Positions 54,999 through 64,000 of a stretch of DNA of 64,000 bases are shown one piece after another. Within the stretch, counting starts at the first letter, position 1, and each line of letters starts with the position of its first letter. The translations under genes and the position numbers were made by a program. The notes under the pieces are model-generated. The model did not search any database. It was not told the origin of the DNA and was given only the letters and a program-made list of their open reading frames with translations. This DNA is from Tetrapisispora phaffii CBS 4417 (taxonomy: Eukaryota > Ascomycota > Saccharomycetes > Saccharomycetales > Saccharomycetaceae), in contig NC_016529.1 of the NCBI RefSeq assembly GCF_000236905.1, positions 1 to 64,000 on the forward strand, read 5' to 3'.

Positions 54999-55772
54999 AT
55001 GCTGCTCGTACCCCTTATAGCAACCCTCGTTTCCCCAATCCTCGTGCACTCTACGGTGCTTGAACCAGTCGACATGCAGCTGGACGCGGTGCACACGGTC
55101 GACCGTCGCATCGCCAGCGCCGTCACCGCCGTCAGCAATGCCGGCAGCGCCTGGCTGAGACTGGCACACGCCGTCACCTTTGTTCCAACTGCCAACTGGA
55201 CCCTCGAGGCAGCCCTTGACCACTATGCTAACACGCTGGCACCCATTGGCGAGAAGGACATGGTCGACGCTGTTGCCCGGTGGTCGGCCGGCGCTGGCGC
55301 CGGCAGCGACCGCTCCAGTGACGCCGGCGCCTGGACCTGGTTGACAGCCCCGATAGACGCAGCAACCGTGTCGTTGATCAGACTGCAGAGCTGGCACCTG
55401 CGCAAACTCGTGGTGGACTCCCCAGAGGCTACCTCCGAGACCCGCCTGCAAGCGGCCAGCAGCGCCCTATTGGTCGAGCAGGCCCTGCGTGCGCGCCGGA
55501 CCGTCGTGCACATGCTGACATCCCGTTGCGCCAACTCCAACGCCGATGGTGGAGCTGCCATAAGCCCCCGCCGCAAGCCCACCCCAGACGAGTACCTTCT
55601 GTACTTGCGCAAGTTCGCTTTCTTCATGGCACAGGCCACGATCATCGGGGCCTTCTGCATGGCCGCCGGCATGTTCTCCTGCTACTTCATGTTTGCCATC
55701 CTGCTCCCAGCATCGACAGCCATCTGGATCTCTGTCATCCTCCAGTTCCGTCGAGGAATGGCGCTCCCATGA
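54999..55772 (+). CDS. GC-rich orphan gene, predicted secretory or membrane protein
   Basis: 257 codons. A signal-peptide-like start covers residues 1-19. An Ala-rich, probably helical middle with several Trp follows, and two hydrophobic segments near the end (about 208-228 and 230-248) are good membrane spans. Codon third positions are strongly G/C, unlike the AT-rich neighbours ATP15, MDL2 and PBI1. No family is recognised. An ORF of 217 codons overlaps on the minus strand, but the plus-strand ORF has the TATA box, signal peptide and membrane segments. It could be a fast-evolving or lineage-specific gene, or a horizontally gained one; the sequence does not decide. Confidence 0.55.
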   Translation: MLLVPLIATLVSPILVHSTVLEPVDMQLDAVHTVDRRIASAVTAVSNAGSAWLRLAHAVTFVPTANWTLEAALDHYANTLAPIGEKDMVDAVARWSAGAGAGSDRSSDAGAWTWLTAPIDAATVSLIRLQSWHLRKLVVDSPEATSETRLQAASSALLVEQALRARRTVVHMLTSRCANSNADGGAAISPRRKPTPDEYLLYLRKFAFFMAQATIIGAFCMAAGMFSCYFMFAILLPASTAIWISVILQFRRGMALP

Positions 55773-55843
55773 CCCATTTCAGGACACCCAAGAGCACCCC
55801 ATTCCTGGTGCCATCGCCAGGAATCGACCCGGGGACCTCTCGA

Positions 55844-55870
55844 GCTCATCGCTTGCACTGAAAAATTTCA
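55844..55870 (+). promoter_or_regulatory. PAC and RRPE elements upstream of POL5
   Basis: GCTCATCGC at 55844-55852 is a perfect PAC (reverse of GCGATGAGC). TGAAAAATTTCA at 55859-55870 is an RRPE. They are 130-150 bases before the POL5 ATG, as typical for ribosome-biogenesis genes. Confidence 0.8.
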
Positions 55871-55996
55871 CTTCCTACCTCCAAAGAACATATATAAAAT
55901 TAATAGATTTATAATTTAATGTTTTCGTTTAGATGATTTATTGGTGGTTTTGATGTCATGACAGGGTCTGCAAGAGGCTGAACTGCGACTGTAGAT

Positions 55997-58900
55997 ATGA
56001 GGGTTGATAGAGATTTGTTTTATAAGCTTGCGTCGGACGTGCCGGAAGAGCGAATTGCCAGTGTTGTTGGTGTGGTCGGCAACCTGGAGAAATTATCTGT
56101 GGGTGATGAGGGTGAGAAGGAATGGGTTTACGTGGTGGACAGGCTGGTGAAAGGTTTAGAGTCGAACCGCAACAGTGCACGTCTGGGGTTTTCCATGTGT
56201 CTGACCGAGGCGCTGCACTTGGTGTTGTCTCGAGATGTGGCCGAGAGGCCTCGTTGTTTAAAAGATGTTGGAGACTATTTGAAAGCTGTGGACTCTCAAT
56301 TCCCTTTGAGTGCGGTAGGAACTGGCAAGGCAAAGGTTAAGGTCAAAGGTAAGGATGAGAGAGGCACGCTCTTTGGGAGACTGTTTGCTTACAAGGTGTT
56401 GTTGAACGAGCCGTTGTTCTCACTGCTTTTTGATCAAAAGTTTTTAATCGAATTTCAAGAAAGAGTGATCCAGTTGGGGTCCATGAAGAACTGGTTGCTT
56501 GAACCTTGTTTTTTCTCATTGTACCAGGCTATTGAGAAGCTTCTCCCTGGGTTAGATCAAGAGTACGCTCAAGCAACGGTCGCGCAGATCGATGAGCACA
56601 AGTTGACAATGACTAATGAAGGACTCTCTGTCTATTTGTTACTTGCTAAGAAGTTTACATTATCAGACTTCACGCTAGAGAACAGTGCATGGAAGGCTAA
56701 CGATCCGCTACAAAAGGGAAACTTGAGCGTGATGGCGAAGGTGATGTTGGATACCAACGTTGACGGTGCAAACTCCAACACCAACAAGAACTGGGCTCCA
56801 AGGTTGCACTATATATGGGATATCATTTTAAGAGAGTTCTTCGACAATGAACAGCATGGAAGCGATGCCAAGCACGTTTACCAAAAAAAGAAACACGATA
56901 AAAGTAAGAACCCACAAAGGGTCGAGTTCAAGAGTTTCTGGCAAGCAGTAGTCGATGAATCGTTCTTCAACGATAAAGCTTCTCCCGAAAGAAAATACCA
57001 AGGCTATTTGATATTTCAAAAGGCAGTAGAATCAGTCCCAGCTTCTGAAGTTGAATACTGTTTCACTCAAAATATTATGAGATCTATGATCAATCAAGCA
57101 AGTGATTCGAAAAGAATGCTGAACAAACTTTCACAAAAGACGTTAAATACACTAGTCTCCATTTGTGAATCAGAACCAGCAAAATTAACTCCAGTATTGA
57201 CTGCACTCTTGTTTTCTGAAGAAGGATCGTTGAATTTTGATATATTGACGAAATCAAAAACTGTCTCAAGATTATTAGCTACTAAGCAAAGTGACCATCA
57301 CTACTTAGCAACTTTGATTCGCCTGTTCACTTCTAGATTAAATGTAAGTGACAAGACACCAGAACTCGAAGAGTTAAACCCAAGATTAAAATTCATTTTG
57401 GACAGTTTATTAAACCTAATCCGTAGTCAGAAGGCACTTTTGGAAACTGATAAAGAAATCGTAATGGAAATTTTAGAGTCAACAATTCAACTAGCTTTTT
57501 TTCAAAAAGATAACGAATATATTAACAATATTGCAAAGGAAAGATTATCATCAATGTTAGCAGAATTAATAGTTTTGCCATCAACCGATGGATCTTGGCC
57601 ATACTTAGCTCTAGAAATTATTGTTACTAAAGAAAAAAGTGAAACTTTAATTGATTCATTAGATGATAGTTTAGTAGCAGTTAAAGCAGAATCCCTTGAC
57701 ATTTTGAAGAAAATTAGTGAATTAAAATCAAAAAGTTCTCAATTACTGGGAATCGAGTCTTTGATGTCAATGAACTTAATTCAGTTGTACTCAGGCGATG
57801 CTGAATCAATTGGTATTATCGAAGATTTGACTACATTCTACCATGAAACATCGAACCATGAGACTGCTAACTTCACTGGAGTCACTGAGATTTTGTTGTC
57901 ACTTTTGGCTCAAAGAAAATCGTTGCTGAGAAAGTTAAGTCTTCTTGTTTGGGAGCAATTTATTGACCAGATTGGTAAGGAAGAGATCAATTTACTTCTG
58001 AATTTCTTGCATGCCAGAGAAAATAAAGAGGGTTTTAGTGTTTTGTTCGAAAATGAAGGTGATTATGAAGTAGTTGATAGTGAAAATGATGCTGAAGGAG
58101 AAGAAGATGATGAAAACAATGAAAAAGATAACGACGACTCTGATGAAGACTCTGATGACGATGTCAGCGATGACGACGACGCTTCTCTGAGTAGCAGTGA
58201 CACTGACAATGCTGATGATGAAAAGATATCCCAGATTGATAAAGAGACCACAAGTGCATTAGCAAAAGCCTTGAACTTGCCAGATAATATTATTAATGAG
58301 AATGGTGAAGTTAACATCAATATGTTGGAAGGCATGGATGAAGATGATGACGATGATTCTAGCAGTGCTGAAGATGATGATGAATCAATGGATGATGAAA
58401 AAATGATGGAATTAGATGACCAACTGTCTGAAATTTTCAAACGTAGAAAGGATGCCTTATCGACTGTCTCCACTGGTAATCAAAGAAAATTAGATGTTAA
58501 AGAGTCTCGTGAGAATGTCATTGCATTCAAACACAGAATTATCGACATGTTAGAAATTTACATCAAACATATTGAACAGTTAAGCTTGAACAGAGCCGAT
58601 GGTGGTAAGGTAGTCACCACCGAAAAAACCGAACAAACATTAGCTATCATGTTAGCTATCGTTGATGCTTTTGCGAACTGTGTTCAACAAACTTTAGATA
58701 AGCCACTTATAGAAAAAATTATCAAATTATTCAAAGGCAGATTCTCCAAGATTCGTTTCACCCTTTTTGAAGACATCGAAACCTCCACCGAAATTATGAA
58801 CTCTTTAGAGCGTATCCACATTCACCTGAATACCAACAAACCAGGTCAATTTTCCGCTGCTTATTACTTGTTCTGTTCAAGCACGTCATTATACCTATGT

Positions 58901-59071
58901 AGATTCCTGATTGACACTACAGTCGAAGCAGAAAAAACCAAAATGTTCGAGAAATTGGTCGATGTATACGCTGCCACCACCAAGATATGGATGCAGGAGG
59001 GCAAATACGGCGCAAAGATATTTGTTGACTTTTACAATTGGTTAGCATCCAAGAAGCAACGCAAGGCTTAG
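55997..59071 (+). CDS. POL5: Nucleolar rDNA-binding protein Pol5 (Myb-binding protein 1A family)
   Basis: 1024 codons against 1022 in S. cerevisiae. Despite a B-type polymerase resemblance in its name, Pol5 acts in rRNA synthesis and 60S subunit assembly in the nucleolus. The start M-R-V-D-R-D-L-F-Y-K-L-A-S-D and the region G-L-E-S-N-R-N-S-A-R-L-G-F-S fit the family. The protein is mostly helical repeats. A strongly acidic Asp/Glu/Ser tract lies at about 690-750 and another at about 775-805, both typical of nucleolar proteins. The C-terminus is basic (S-K-K-Q-R-K-A). PAC and RRPE elements upstream agree with the role. In S. cerevisiae POL5 is on another chromosome (YEL055C). Confidence 0.93.
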   Translation: MRVDRDLFYKLASDVPEERIASVVGVVGNLEKLSVGDEGEKEWVYVVDRLVKGLESNRNSARLGFSMCLTEALHLVLSRDVAERPRCLKDVGDYLKAVDSQFPLSAVGTGKAKVKVKGKDERGTLFGRLFAYKVLLNEPLFSLLFDQKFLIEFQERVIQLGSMKNWLLEPCFFSLYQAIEKLLPGLDQEYAQATVAQIDEHKLTMTNEGLSVYLLLAKKFTLSDFTLENSAWKANDPLQKGNLSVMAKVMLDTNVDGANSNTNKNWAPRLHYIWDIILREFFDNEQHGSDAKHVYQKKKHDKSKNPQRVEFKSFWQAVVDESFFNDKASPERKYQGYLIFQKAVESVPASEVEYCFTQNIMRSMINQASDSKRMLNKLSQKTLNTLVSICESEPAKLTPVLTALLFSEEGSLNFDILTKSKTVSRLLATKQSDHHYLATLIRLFTSRLNVSDKTPELEELNPRLKFILDSLLNLIRSQKALLETDKEIVMEILESTIQLAFFQKDNEYINNIAKERLSSMLAELIVLPSTDGSWPYLALEIIVTKEKSETLIDSLDDSLVAVKAESLDILKKISELKSKSSQLLGIESLMSMNLIQLYSGDAESIGIIEDLTTFYHETSNHETANFTGVTEILLSLLAQRKSLLRKLSLLVWEQFIDQIGKEEINLLLNFLHARENKEGFSVLFENEGDYEVVDSENDAEGEEDDENNEKDNDDSDEDSDDDVSDDDDASLSSSDTDNADDEKISQIDKETTSALAKALNLPDNIINENGEVNINMLEGMDEDDDDDSSSAEDDDESMDDEKMMELDDQLSEIFKRRKDALSTVSTGNQRKLDVKESRENVIAFKHRIIDMLEIYIKHIEQLSLNRADGGKVVTTEKTEQTLAIMLAIVDAFANCVQQTLDKPLIEKIIKLFKGRFSKIRFTLFEDIETSTEIMNSLERIHIHLNTNKPGQFSAAYYLFCSSTSLYLCRFLIDTTVEAEKTKMFEKLVDVYAATTKIWMQEGKYGAKIFVDFYNWLASKKQRKA

Positions 59072-59856
59072 GAAACCCACCCACATGCACGCTTACATTC
59101 GTAACTCATCCAGACGATTATGCCGGTTGAGTTCCATTCCAACCCGCTTGCCCACCGTGACCATGCGAAGCAACTCCTAGTCAAAGTGACTATATTATAG
59201 CACTTCAAGTAGCACAACTATGTACAATTAAACGCAAATGTATAATAAATTATTTCTTCAAAAGACAAAGGCCAAACAGCAAAGAAACAGTTATATGAGA
59301 GAGAGACTGCCTGTGTGTCTTTTTATCCATAAACGACAGACTCTCGAAACATTCTTCTCAGGGTCCCCACGCTTTTTGTTTCTGTTTTTTTGTTTCGGAC
59401 CGATGAACGAGGACGTAAACGAGACCTTTCCGTCGTGTCACTTAAACGAGATGTTACCATAAATTGTAGCAAGGTCTTGAGGCACAACCGTTTAACGTTC
59501 TAAGGCTCTGTTTGCGCAAGATCTATTTTCGGTATTAAGTTGTTGAAGCAGAATAAGTATGGGGTTGATGTGCTTTAGCTTGACTAAGCCTCTGCTCTCC
59601 TTCTCGCTATCCTGTTAATCTATTAAACGAGCATCTCTGAAACAAAAAGTAGGCGTTCAGCAAGATGTGCTAGGATTACCATTGGATGTGGTGAGCTAAT
59701 CATATATAAACCAGCTGGTAATTCTAATTGACAATGTTAGCTATTCTGAGATTGCATAGCGGTTTTTACCGGTTCGTTTTCATTTCACGTTTACTTACAC
59801 ATACAGATACACATTCGTGCCTTTAAACACACTCAAGAAACATAAGATAAAGCATC
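59072..59856. promoter_or_regulatory. Intergenic region POL5-PBI1
   Basis: 785 bases. The right part, with TATATAAA at about 59703, is the PBI1 promoter. A 74-codon ORF at 59238-59462 has no recognisable feature. No tRNA was seen. Confidence 0.5.
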
Positions 59857-61404
59857 ATGCCATTCAGACCATTGGCTTCCTACGAAAGAAATGTATTGAT
59901 TGAGTCTTACGAAAATCAAACCAACGGTACTATTTTCAGTGCAAAGTACACCGATATGCAAACTAATTCAACAATTAACGACGATGCTGCTACTTTACTT
60001 ACTCAAAATGAGGAAAACAATATGTTTTCAAGGTTTATCAATGCTCTAGCCACAGTAATTACCGAAAATCCAGAGCTTTATACCACTATTAACACAAAAT
60101 TGGAGTTCGAACCAATAACAGAGATCAAAACTGACGATGTAATCAGTTCCATCAAATTCAACTCTACGAAAGATGAGTTTGTGAATTGTAAGAATGGTGC
60201 TCCTCCATACTTGTTACGACATATATTTAATAAGGATAAATTTGTCCCAGGTTCTGGTAAACCACTATGGAATTTATACATTGTTGACGATTCTATTGTG
60301 ATATTTCATGGACAAGATGTTCTATTTGATATTTATTCAGCAGCAAGTTTCCACCGAAAGTTCTTTGCTGCATTAGAAGGTGCTACTCCAACCAGCGAAA
60401 AGTTAACAACTATATTTAGATTATCTGACCTATCAAAGTCAGCACTAACGTATCCATTCCCTAAATCAATTTACGACAGTCCTTTACTTATGTTACCAGC
60501 AAAGACTATTGATTTGGTATCTCTTCAGACTCGTTTCTTCTTGAAATCTGTTGTTAGCAAGACAATTGTCAAACCTCTCAATATAATTATGTTCAATGAC
60601 GAACCGATGAAGAGCTTCACGAATTCTGATCCAATGGATATTTTGGAGAAGACTTCATCTTTATGTGGCACAACTGTCTTTGGTAACATTTCCAACGAAA
60701 GATTCGACTACTTACAGTCTATTGCTGAAGAAGAAAACGTTTGCACCAAGAGTCTAGTCTGTGGTATTACCATGCTATGTTTGAAACCACTAATAAAAGA
60801 CTTCAGTAGTAATATCACATTCTCTATTGCTATGAATCTTAGAGACTCTATTGAGGAATCCACTGAGTTTGGTTTATTTTACAAGAATGTCAGAATCGAA
60901 GTCCCACTAAGCTTCATCGATGATAACGTATTTAAGTTGAAGACTAGTTATAATGGTTATGATGCTTCTAATTCCAACATTAAAGAGACAAATCCGAATT
61001 ATGAAGAGCAATTGATTGCATATCAATTCAATCAAATTGCCACATTTATTTCAAGGAACTTGAAACAAAGAATGAGAGCCTGGAGAAGAAATGGGTTCAA
61101 TGACGACGATATCAAGATGATGAAGTTTGGTAGCAAAGATAAAAACACTTCTGCCAAGATCATACAGATCAACGATATTTCCGACCTTTCCTTCTGCCCA
61201 ATGAACAAAAATGGCGAACTAAATAGCGTCAGTTTGAAAGATCTAAGTTTCACACACAGTCTGGTGCCAGACCAATTCATGTCTCTATCTTACACCCATT
61301 GTAAGAGCACTGGCTCTAATATATGTATCCACTTCCCAGAAGTCTACGACTTGGAACTGTTTGTTGAAAAGTTCCAGAACTTCATTGACGGTGGCGACGA
61401 GTAG
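59857..61404 (+). CDS. PBI1: PBI1-like protein (YPL272C family), acetyltransferase/condensation fold
   Basis: 515 codons; S. cerevisiae YPL272C has 517. The family is distantly related to alcohol O-acetyltransferases (Atf-type, condensation-domain fold) but its reaction is unknown. The place of the catalytic H-x-x-x-D motif reads D-V-L-F-D at about residues 153-157, followed by S-A-A-S-F-H. The usual His therefore appears to be replaced, which suggests a non-catalytic or altered protein. Neighbouring FUM1, DIM1, PLC1, MDL2 and ATP15 come from the same ancestral block, supporting the assignment. Confidence 0.75.
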   Translation: MPFRPLASYERNVLIESYENQTNGTIFSAKYTDMQTNSTINDDAATLLTQNEENNMFSRFINALATVITENPELYTTINTKLEFEPITEIKTDDVISSIKFNSTKDEFVNCKNGAPPYLLRHIFNKDKFVPGSGKPLWNLYIVDDSIVIFHGQDVLFDIYSAASFHRKFFAALEGATPTSEKLTTIFRLSDLSKSALTYPFPKSIYDSPLLMLPAKTIDLVSLQTRFFLKSVVSKTIVKPLNIIMFNDEPMKSFTNSDPMDILEKTSSLCGTTVFGNISNERFDYLQSIAEEENVCTKSLVCGITMLCLKPLIKDFSSNITFSIAMNLRDSIEESTEFGLFYKNVRIEVPLSFIDDNVFKLKTSYNGYDASNSNIKETNPNYEEQLIAYQFNQIATFISRNLKQRMRAWRRNGFNDDDIKMMKFGSKDKNTSAKIIQINDISDLSFCPMNKNGELNSVSLKDLSFTHSLVPDQFMSLSYTHCKSTGSNICIHFPEVYDLELFVEKFQNFIDGGDE

Positions 61405-61960
61405 TCCAAAGATCACACAGACACTCCTCTCATATATTGACATATATAAACTACATATAATAACTAATTTTACAAAATTATACAGCATTATAAACTACGT
61501 TCTTGTCTTCACAGCTCTGAAGAGCACTACATATTGTTTGTTCTTGATTGGGAAAGTACCACATCCAAGGAAAGGCAACAGGATGAGGATACATCTTGGT
61601 CACACACACATATATATCAAAGAGGGTGTGCTTTCTAGCAGTGCAGTGGTGACCTGGGCCTGGTTCCCCATTTACTGACACTTCTCTTTCCATCCATTGA
61701 CGACAGCCAATTGCTGTCACTGAGATCCCAACTTCATCGGCCGTTTTGATTGGTCGCGGAGTTGAAACGGTTCAAGATTCCAACTTCTATGAAGCCTCGT
61801 TTATATAAAAGACGATCGACATATAACTTTTGTTGAAGGGATGACTTTTTGGTTGACTTGAATTGTGGAACTAGTTTCTTGGATCTAGTCGACGATAGCA
61901 AACGTGCATTATTTGTGTATATACCAATTATCAATAAAAAATTATAATTTCTGTACGAGA
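61405..61960. promoter_or_regulatory. FUM1 promoter region
   Basis: 556 bases with the CCAAT-type boxes and TATA element listed separately. Short ORFs here are not supported. Confidence 0.6.
61707..61754 (+). promoter_or_regulatory. Two CCAAT-type boxes upstream of FUM1
   Basis: CCAAT at 61707-61711 and TGATTGGT at 61747-61754, the latter a perfect match to the HAP2/3/4/5 consensus T-N-ATTGGY. The complex induces TCA-cycle and respiratory genes in S. cerevisiae. A TATA element (TATATAAAA) follows at 61802-61810. Confidence 0.65.
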
Positions 61961-63451
61961 ATGAGTTCAGTGATTAGAAATGTTCCAAGAGGAGTGAAGA
62001 GCGTTGCCAAGGTGCAGAAGACTGGCATGCACCAATCAATGAGGTGCTTAAGTGACGAAGCTGGCTTCAGAATAGAGACCGATGGGTTCGGAGAGATTAA
62101 AGTTCCTGCCAACAAATATTGGGGTGCCCAGACTGAGAGATCTTTTGAGAACTTTAGGATTGGCGGCCCTCGTGAGAGAATGCCTGATCCAGTGGTGAAA
62201 GCGTTTGGCGTGTTGAAGAAGTCTGCTGCTATAGTGAATGAAGGATACGGGACTTTGGACCCACAGATTTCGAAAGTGATCCAAGAGGCTGCTGACGAGG
62301 TTATTCAAGGTAAATTGAACGACCATTTCCCCCTGGTAGTGTTTCAAACTGGTTCTGGTACCCAATCAAACATGAATGCTAACGAAGTTATTTCGAACAG
62401 AGCTATCGAACTGCTAGGAGGTACATTGGGGTCCAAGCAAGTTCACCCAAATAACCATGTTAATCAAGCTCAATCATCTAACGATAGCTTCCCAACAGTT
62501 ATGCATATTGCTGCTGTTACTGAAATAACCGATCATTTAATTCCTGAAGTGGCTAACTTGAGAGATGCTCTAGAGTCTAAGTCAAAAGATTTTGCTCACA
62601 TTGTCAAAATCGGTAGAACCCATTTACAAGACGCAACTCCATTGACATTGGGCCAAGAGTTCAGTGGCTACGTTCAACAATTGACGAATGGTATCGGCCG
62701 TATTGAACATTCTTTGATTAATTTAAAGTTTCTAGCTCAGGGTGGTACAGCAGTTGGTACTGGACTAAACACTAGAATTGGTTTTGCTGAAAAGATAGCT
62801 GAACAGATTTCTAAAGAAACAGGCGTTGCTTTCAAGACTGCTCCAAATAAATTCGAAGCTCTTGCTGCTCACGATGCTATAGTTGAAGCCAGTGGCGCTA
62901 TCACCACTGTTGCTACCTCCTTGTTTAAGATTGCTCAAGATATTAGATACTTGGGTAGTGGTCCAAGATGTGGTTACGGTGAATTATCATTGCCAGAAAA
63001 CGAGCCAGGTTCTTCAATCATGCCTGGTAAGATCAACCCAACACAAAACGAAGCTGTCACCCAAGTATGTGCCCAGATCATAGGTAACAACCAAACCATC
63101 ATCTTTGCGGGTACACAAGGTCAATTCGAATTGAATGTATTCAAGCCAGTTATGATCTCTAACTTATTAAGCTCTATTAGACTCTTAGGCGACGTCTCTA
63201 AGTCCTTCCGTATCCATTGTGTTGAAGGCATCAAAGCCAACGAGGAAAGAATTGCCGACTTGATGAACAAGAGTCTGATGCTGGTCACCGCTTTGAACCC
63301 AAAGATCGGTTACGATGAAGCCACGAAAGTCGCAAAGAACGCACACAAAAAGGGTATCACCTTAAAGGAGAGTGCAATGCAATTGGGGTCCCTTACTGAA
63401 AGTGAGTTTGACGAATGGGTCGTCCCAGAAAAGATGATTGGCCCAAAATAA
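61961..63451 (+). CDS. FUM1: Fumarase (fumarate hydratase, class II), mitochondrial and cytosolic
   Basis: 496 codons from the ATG at 61961 (S. cerevisiae 488). The enzyme converts fumarate and malate in the TCA cycle; in yeast one gene serves mitochondria and cytosol. I chose 61961 because an ATG 19 codons earlier (61904) adds an uncharged, unconserved leader, while 61961 gives a basic targeting sequence ([11 protein letters not shown]). The [11 protein letters not shown] start of the enzyme follows. Active-site motifs: [22 protein letters not shown] near 217-226 and the signature [10 protein letters not shown] near 350. Both CCAAT boxes lie upstream. Confidence 0.96.
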   Translation: MSSVIRNVPRGVKSVAKVQKTGMHQSMRCLSDEAGFRIETDGFGEIKVPANKYWGAQTERSFENFRIGGPRERMPDPVVKAFGVLKKSAAIVNEGYGTLDPQISKVIQEAADEVIQGKLNDHFPLVVFQTGSGTQSNMNANEVISNRAIELLGGTLGSKQVHPNNHVNQAQSSNDSFPTVMHIAAVTEITDHLIPEVANLRDALESKSKDFAHIVKIGRTHLQDATPLTLGQEFSGYVQQLTNGIGRIEHSLINLKFLAQGGTAVGTGLNTRIGFAEKIAEQISKETGVAFKTAPNKFEALAAHDAIVEASGAITTVATSLFKIAQDIRYLGSGPRCGYGELSLPENEPGSSIMPGKINPTQNEAVTQVCAQIIGNNQTIIFAGTQGQFELNVFKPVMISNLLSSIRLLGDVSKSFRIHCVEGIKANEERIADLMNKSLMLVTALNPKIGYDEATKVAKNAHKKGITLKESAMQLGSLTESEFDEWVVPEKMIGPK

Positions 63452-63864
63452 GTCATCACACATCTGTCTCCAATTTAAACTATTCTGTATAACTCTTATT
63501 CGTATTCAATTTAACAACATAACCTCATACTCTTCTCTGTAACATGGTAGACGTTGGCCAAACGTCCTAGAATATGACAAACGTTCCTGCCCATTAAGCC
63601 TTGCATTAGAAGTGATAAAAGAGTACAGGAATGGTAGCGCCGCGTACTTTTACATAGTGAAAAAATTTTCAGCTGTGCGATGAGCTTGCAATGTTACCAG
63701 TTTGTGAGAAAGGTAGTTGACATCCACGAGGCTTATACAAAAGGATGGCTACAACTTATTCTGTAGAGGTATGTAATGTGGCATGGTTGAAGTCTGTTCA
63801 CTAGTTCATCCAACTGAAGTAGAGTTCCCATTGGCCAAGGAAAGAAGTGCAAGAGAATTGAAAC
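63452..63864. promoter_or_regulatory. UTP23 promoter and FUM1 3' flank
   Basis: The PAC and RRPE elements of UTP23 lie here (63658-63685). The left part is the FUM1 3' flank. Confidence 0.6.
63658..63685 (+). promoter_or_regulatory. RRPE and PAC elements upstream of UTP23
   Basis: TGAAAAAATTTTCA at 63658-63671 (RRPE) and GCGATGAGC at 63677-63685 (perfect PAC), about 180-205 bases before the UTP23 ATG. This is the classical ribosome-biogenesis promoter pair. Confidence 0.85.
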
Positions 63865-64000
63865 ATGCGTCAGAAGAGAGCTAAGTCATATAAGAAACAG
63901 ATGGTGGTTTACAACCACACTTTCAAGTTCAGAGAGCCATACCAGATCCTAGTGGATGAACAGATTGTTCAGGACTCATTTGAGTCGAATTACAACCTTT
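63865..64000 (+). CDS. UTP23: Utp23, SSU processome PIN-like protein, 5' end only
   Basis: 45 codons are visible before the window ends. The start M-R-Q-K-R-A-K-S-Y-K-K-Q with H-T-F-K-F-R-E-P-Y-Q-I-L-V-D follows S. cerevisiae Utp23 almost residue for residue. Utp23 is a PIN-domain-like factor of the small-subunit processome needed for release of snR30 during 18S rRNA maturation. In S. cerevisiae it is YOR004W, so its position beside FUM1 is a rearranged or ancestral order. Confidence 0.93.
   Translation, partial: MRQKRAKSYKKQMVVYNHTFKFREPYQILVDEQIVQDSFESNYNL

Noticed and set aside
55821..55865. tRNA 3' half on the minus strand (T-arm-like GGGTCGATTCC followed by GGCACCA)
   Set aside because: The T-stem has a mismatch and no matching 5' acceptor half or anticodon arm is present. 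The region is the POL5 promoter with PAC and RRPE.
61904..61960. Upstream ATG as FUM1 start
   Set aside because: The extra 19 residues are not conserved, and the second ATG gives a family-like length and a basic targeting sequence.

Overview
The window is nuclear DNA of a budding yeast, most likely a post-genome-duplication Saccharomycetaceae species. DIM1, PLC1, MDL2, ATP15, POL5, PBI1 (YPL272C family), FUM1 and the start of UTP23 are all clear. Five of these (FUM1, DIM1, PLC1, MDL2, ATP15) plus PBI1 come from the neighbourhood that is YPL262-YPL272 in Saccharomyces cerevisiae. I favour a Tetrapisispora/Vanderwaltozyma-like lineage, but the sequence alone does not prove the species.

Layout. 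1-17516 is subtelomeric. It holds the 5' part of one giant flocculin-type adhesin (A, minus strand, running off the left edge), 7.7 kb of mostly gene-free AT-rich DNA with an adhesin relic, and the 3' part of a second adhesin (B, minus strand) whose 5' end is lost in a 143-base N gap. Directly right of the gap (17660-17771) are four C-strand repeats of 23-24 bp, each carrying a Rap1-type ACACCCATACC site. They are followed by about 1.7 kb with almost no G on the plus strand. This reads as a real chromosome end facing right, so the piece left of the gap may be misjoined. 20-28 kb is a young, gene-poor accessory zone: an inverted pair of related secreted, killer-toxin-like genes (one frameshifted), a small membrane protein, a Kex2-site secreted protein with two frame breaks, and LTR-like relics. 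28187-36367 is a complete third adhesin (C, 2726 codons).

From 40.9 kb the chromosome becomes conventional: an ADH6/ADH7-type alcohol dehydrogenase, a decaying Zn2Cys6 regulator, then DIM1, PLC1, MDL2 and ATP15 on the minus strand, and a GC-rich orphan gene, POL5, PBI1, FUM1 and UTP23 on the plus strand. The three ribosome-biogenesis genes (DIM1, POL5, UTP23) each have PAC and RRPE promoter elements. The two respiratory genes (ATP15, FUM1) have HAP-type CCAAT boxes.

The most unusual content is the adhesin family. All three genes share a 75-bp, 25-codon, GC-rich repeat that is open in three reading frames, and adhesin C has really switched frame for about 22 codons beside a hairpin-rich insert. 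Adhesins A and C share a block of about 700 bp that is almost identical inside otherwise divergent N-terminal regions, which indicates recent gene conversion.
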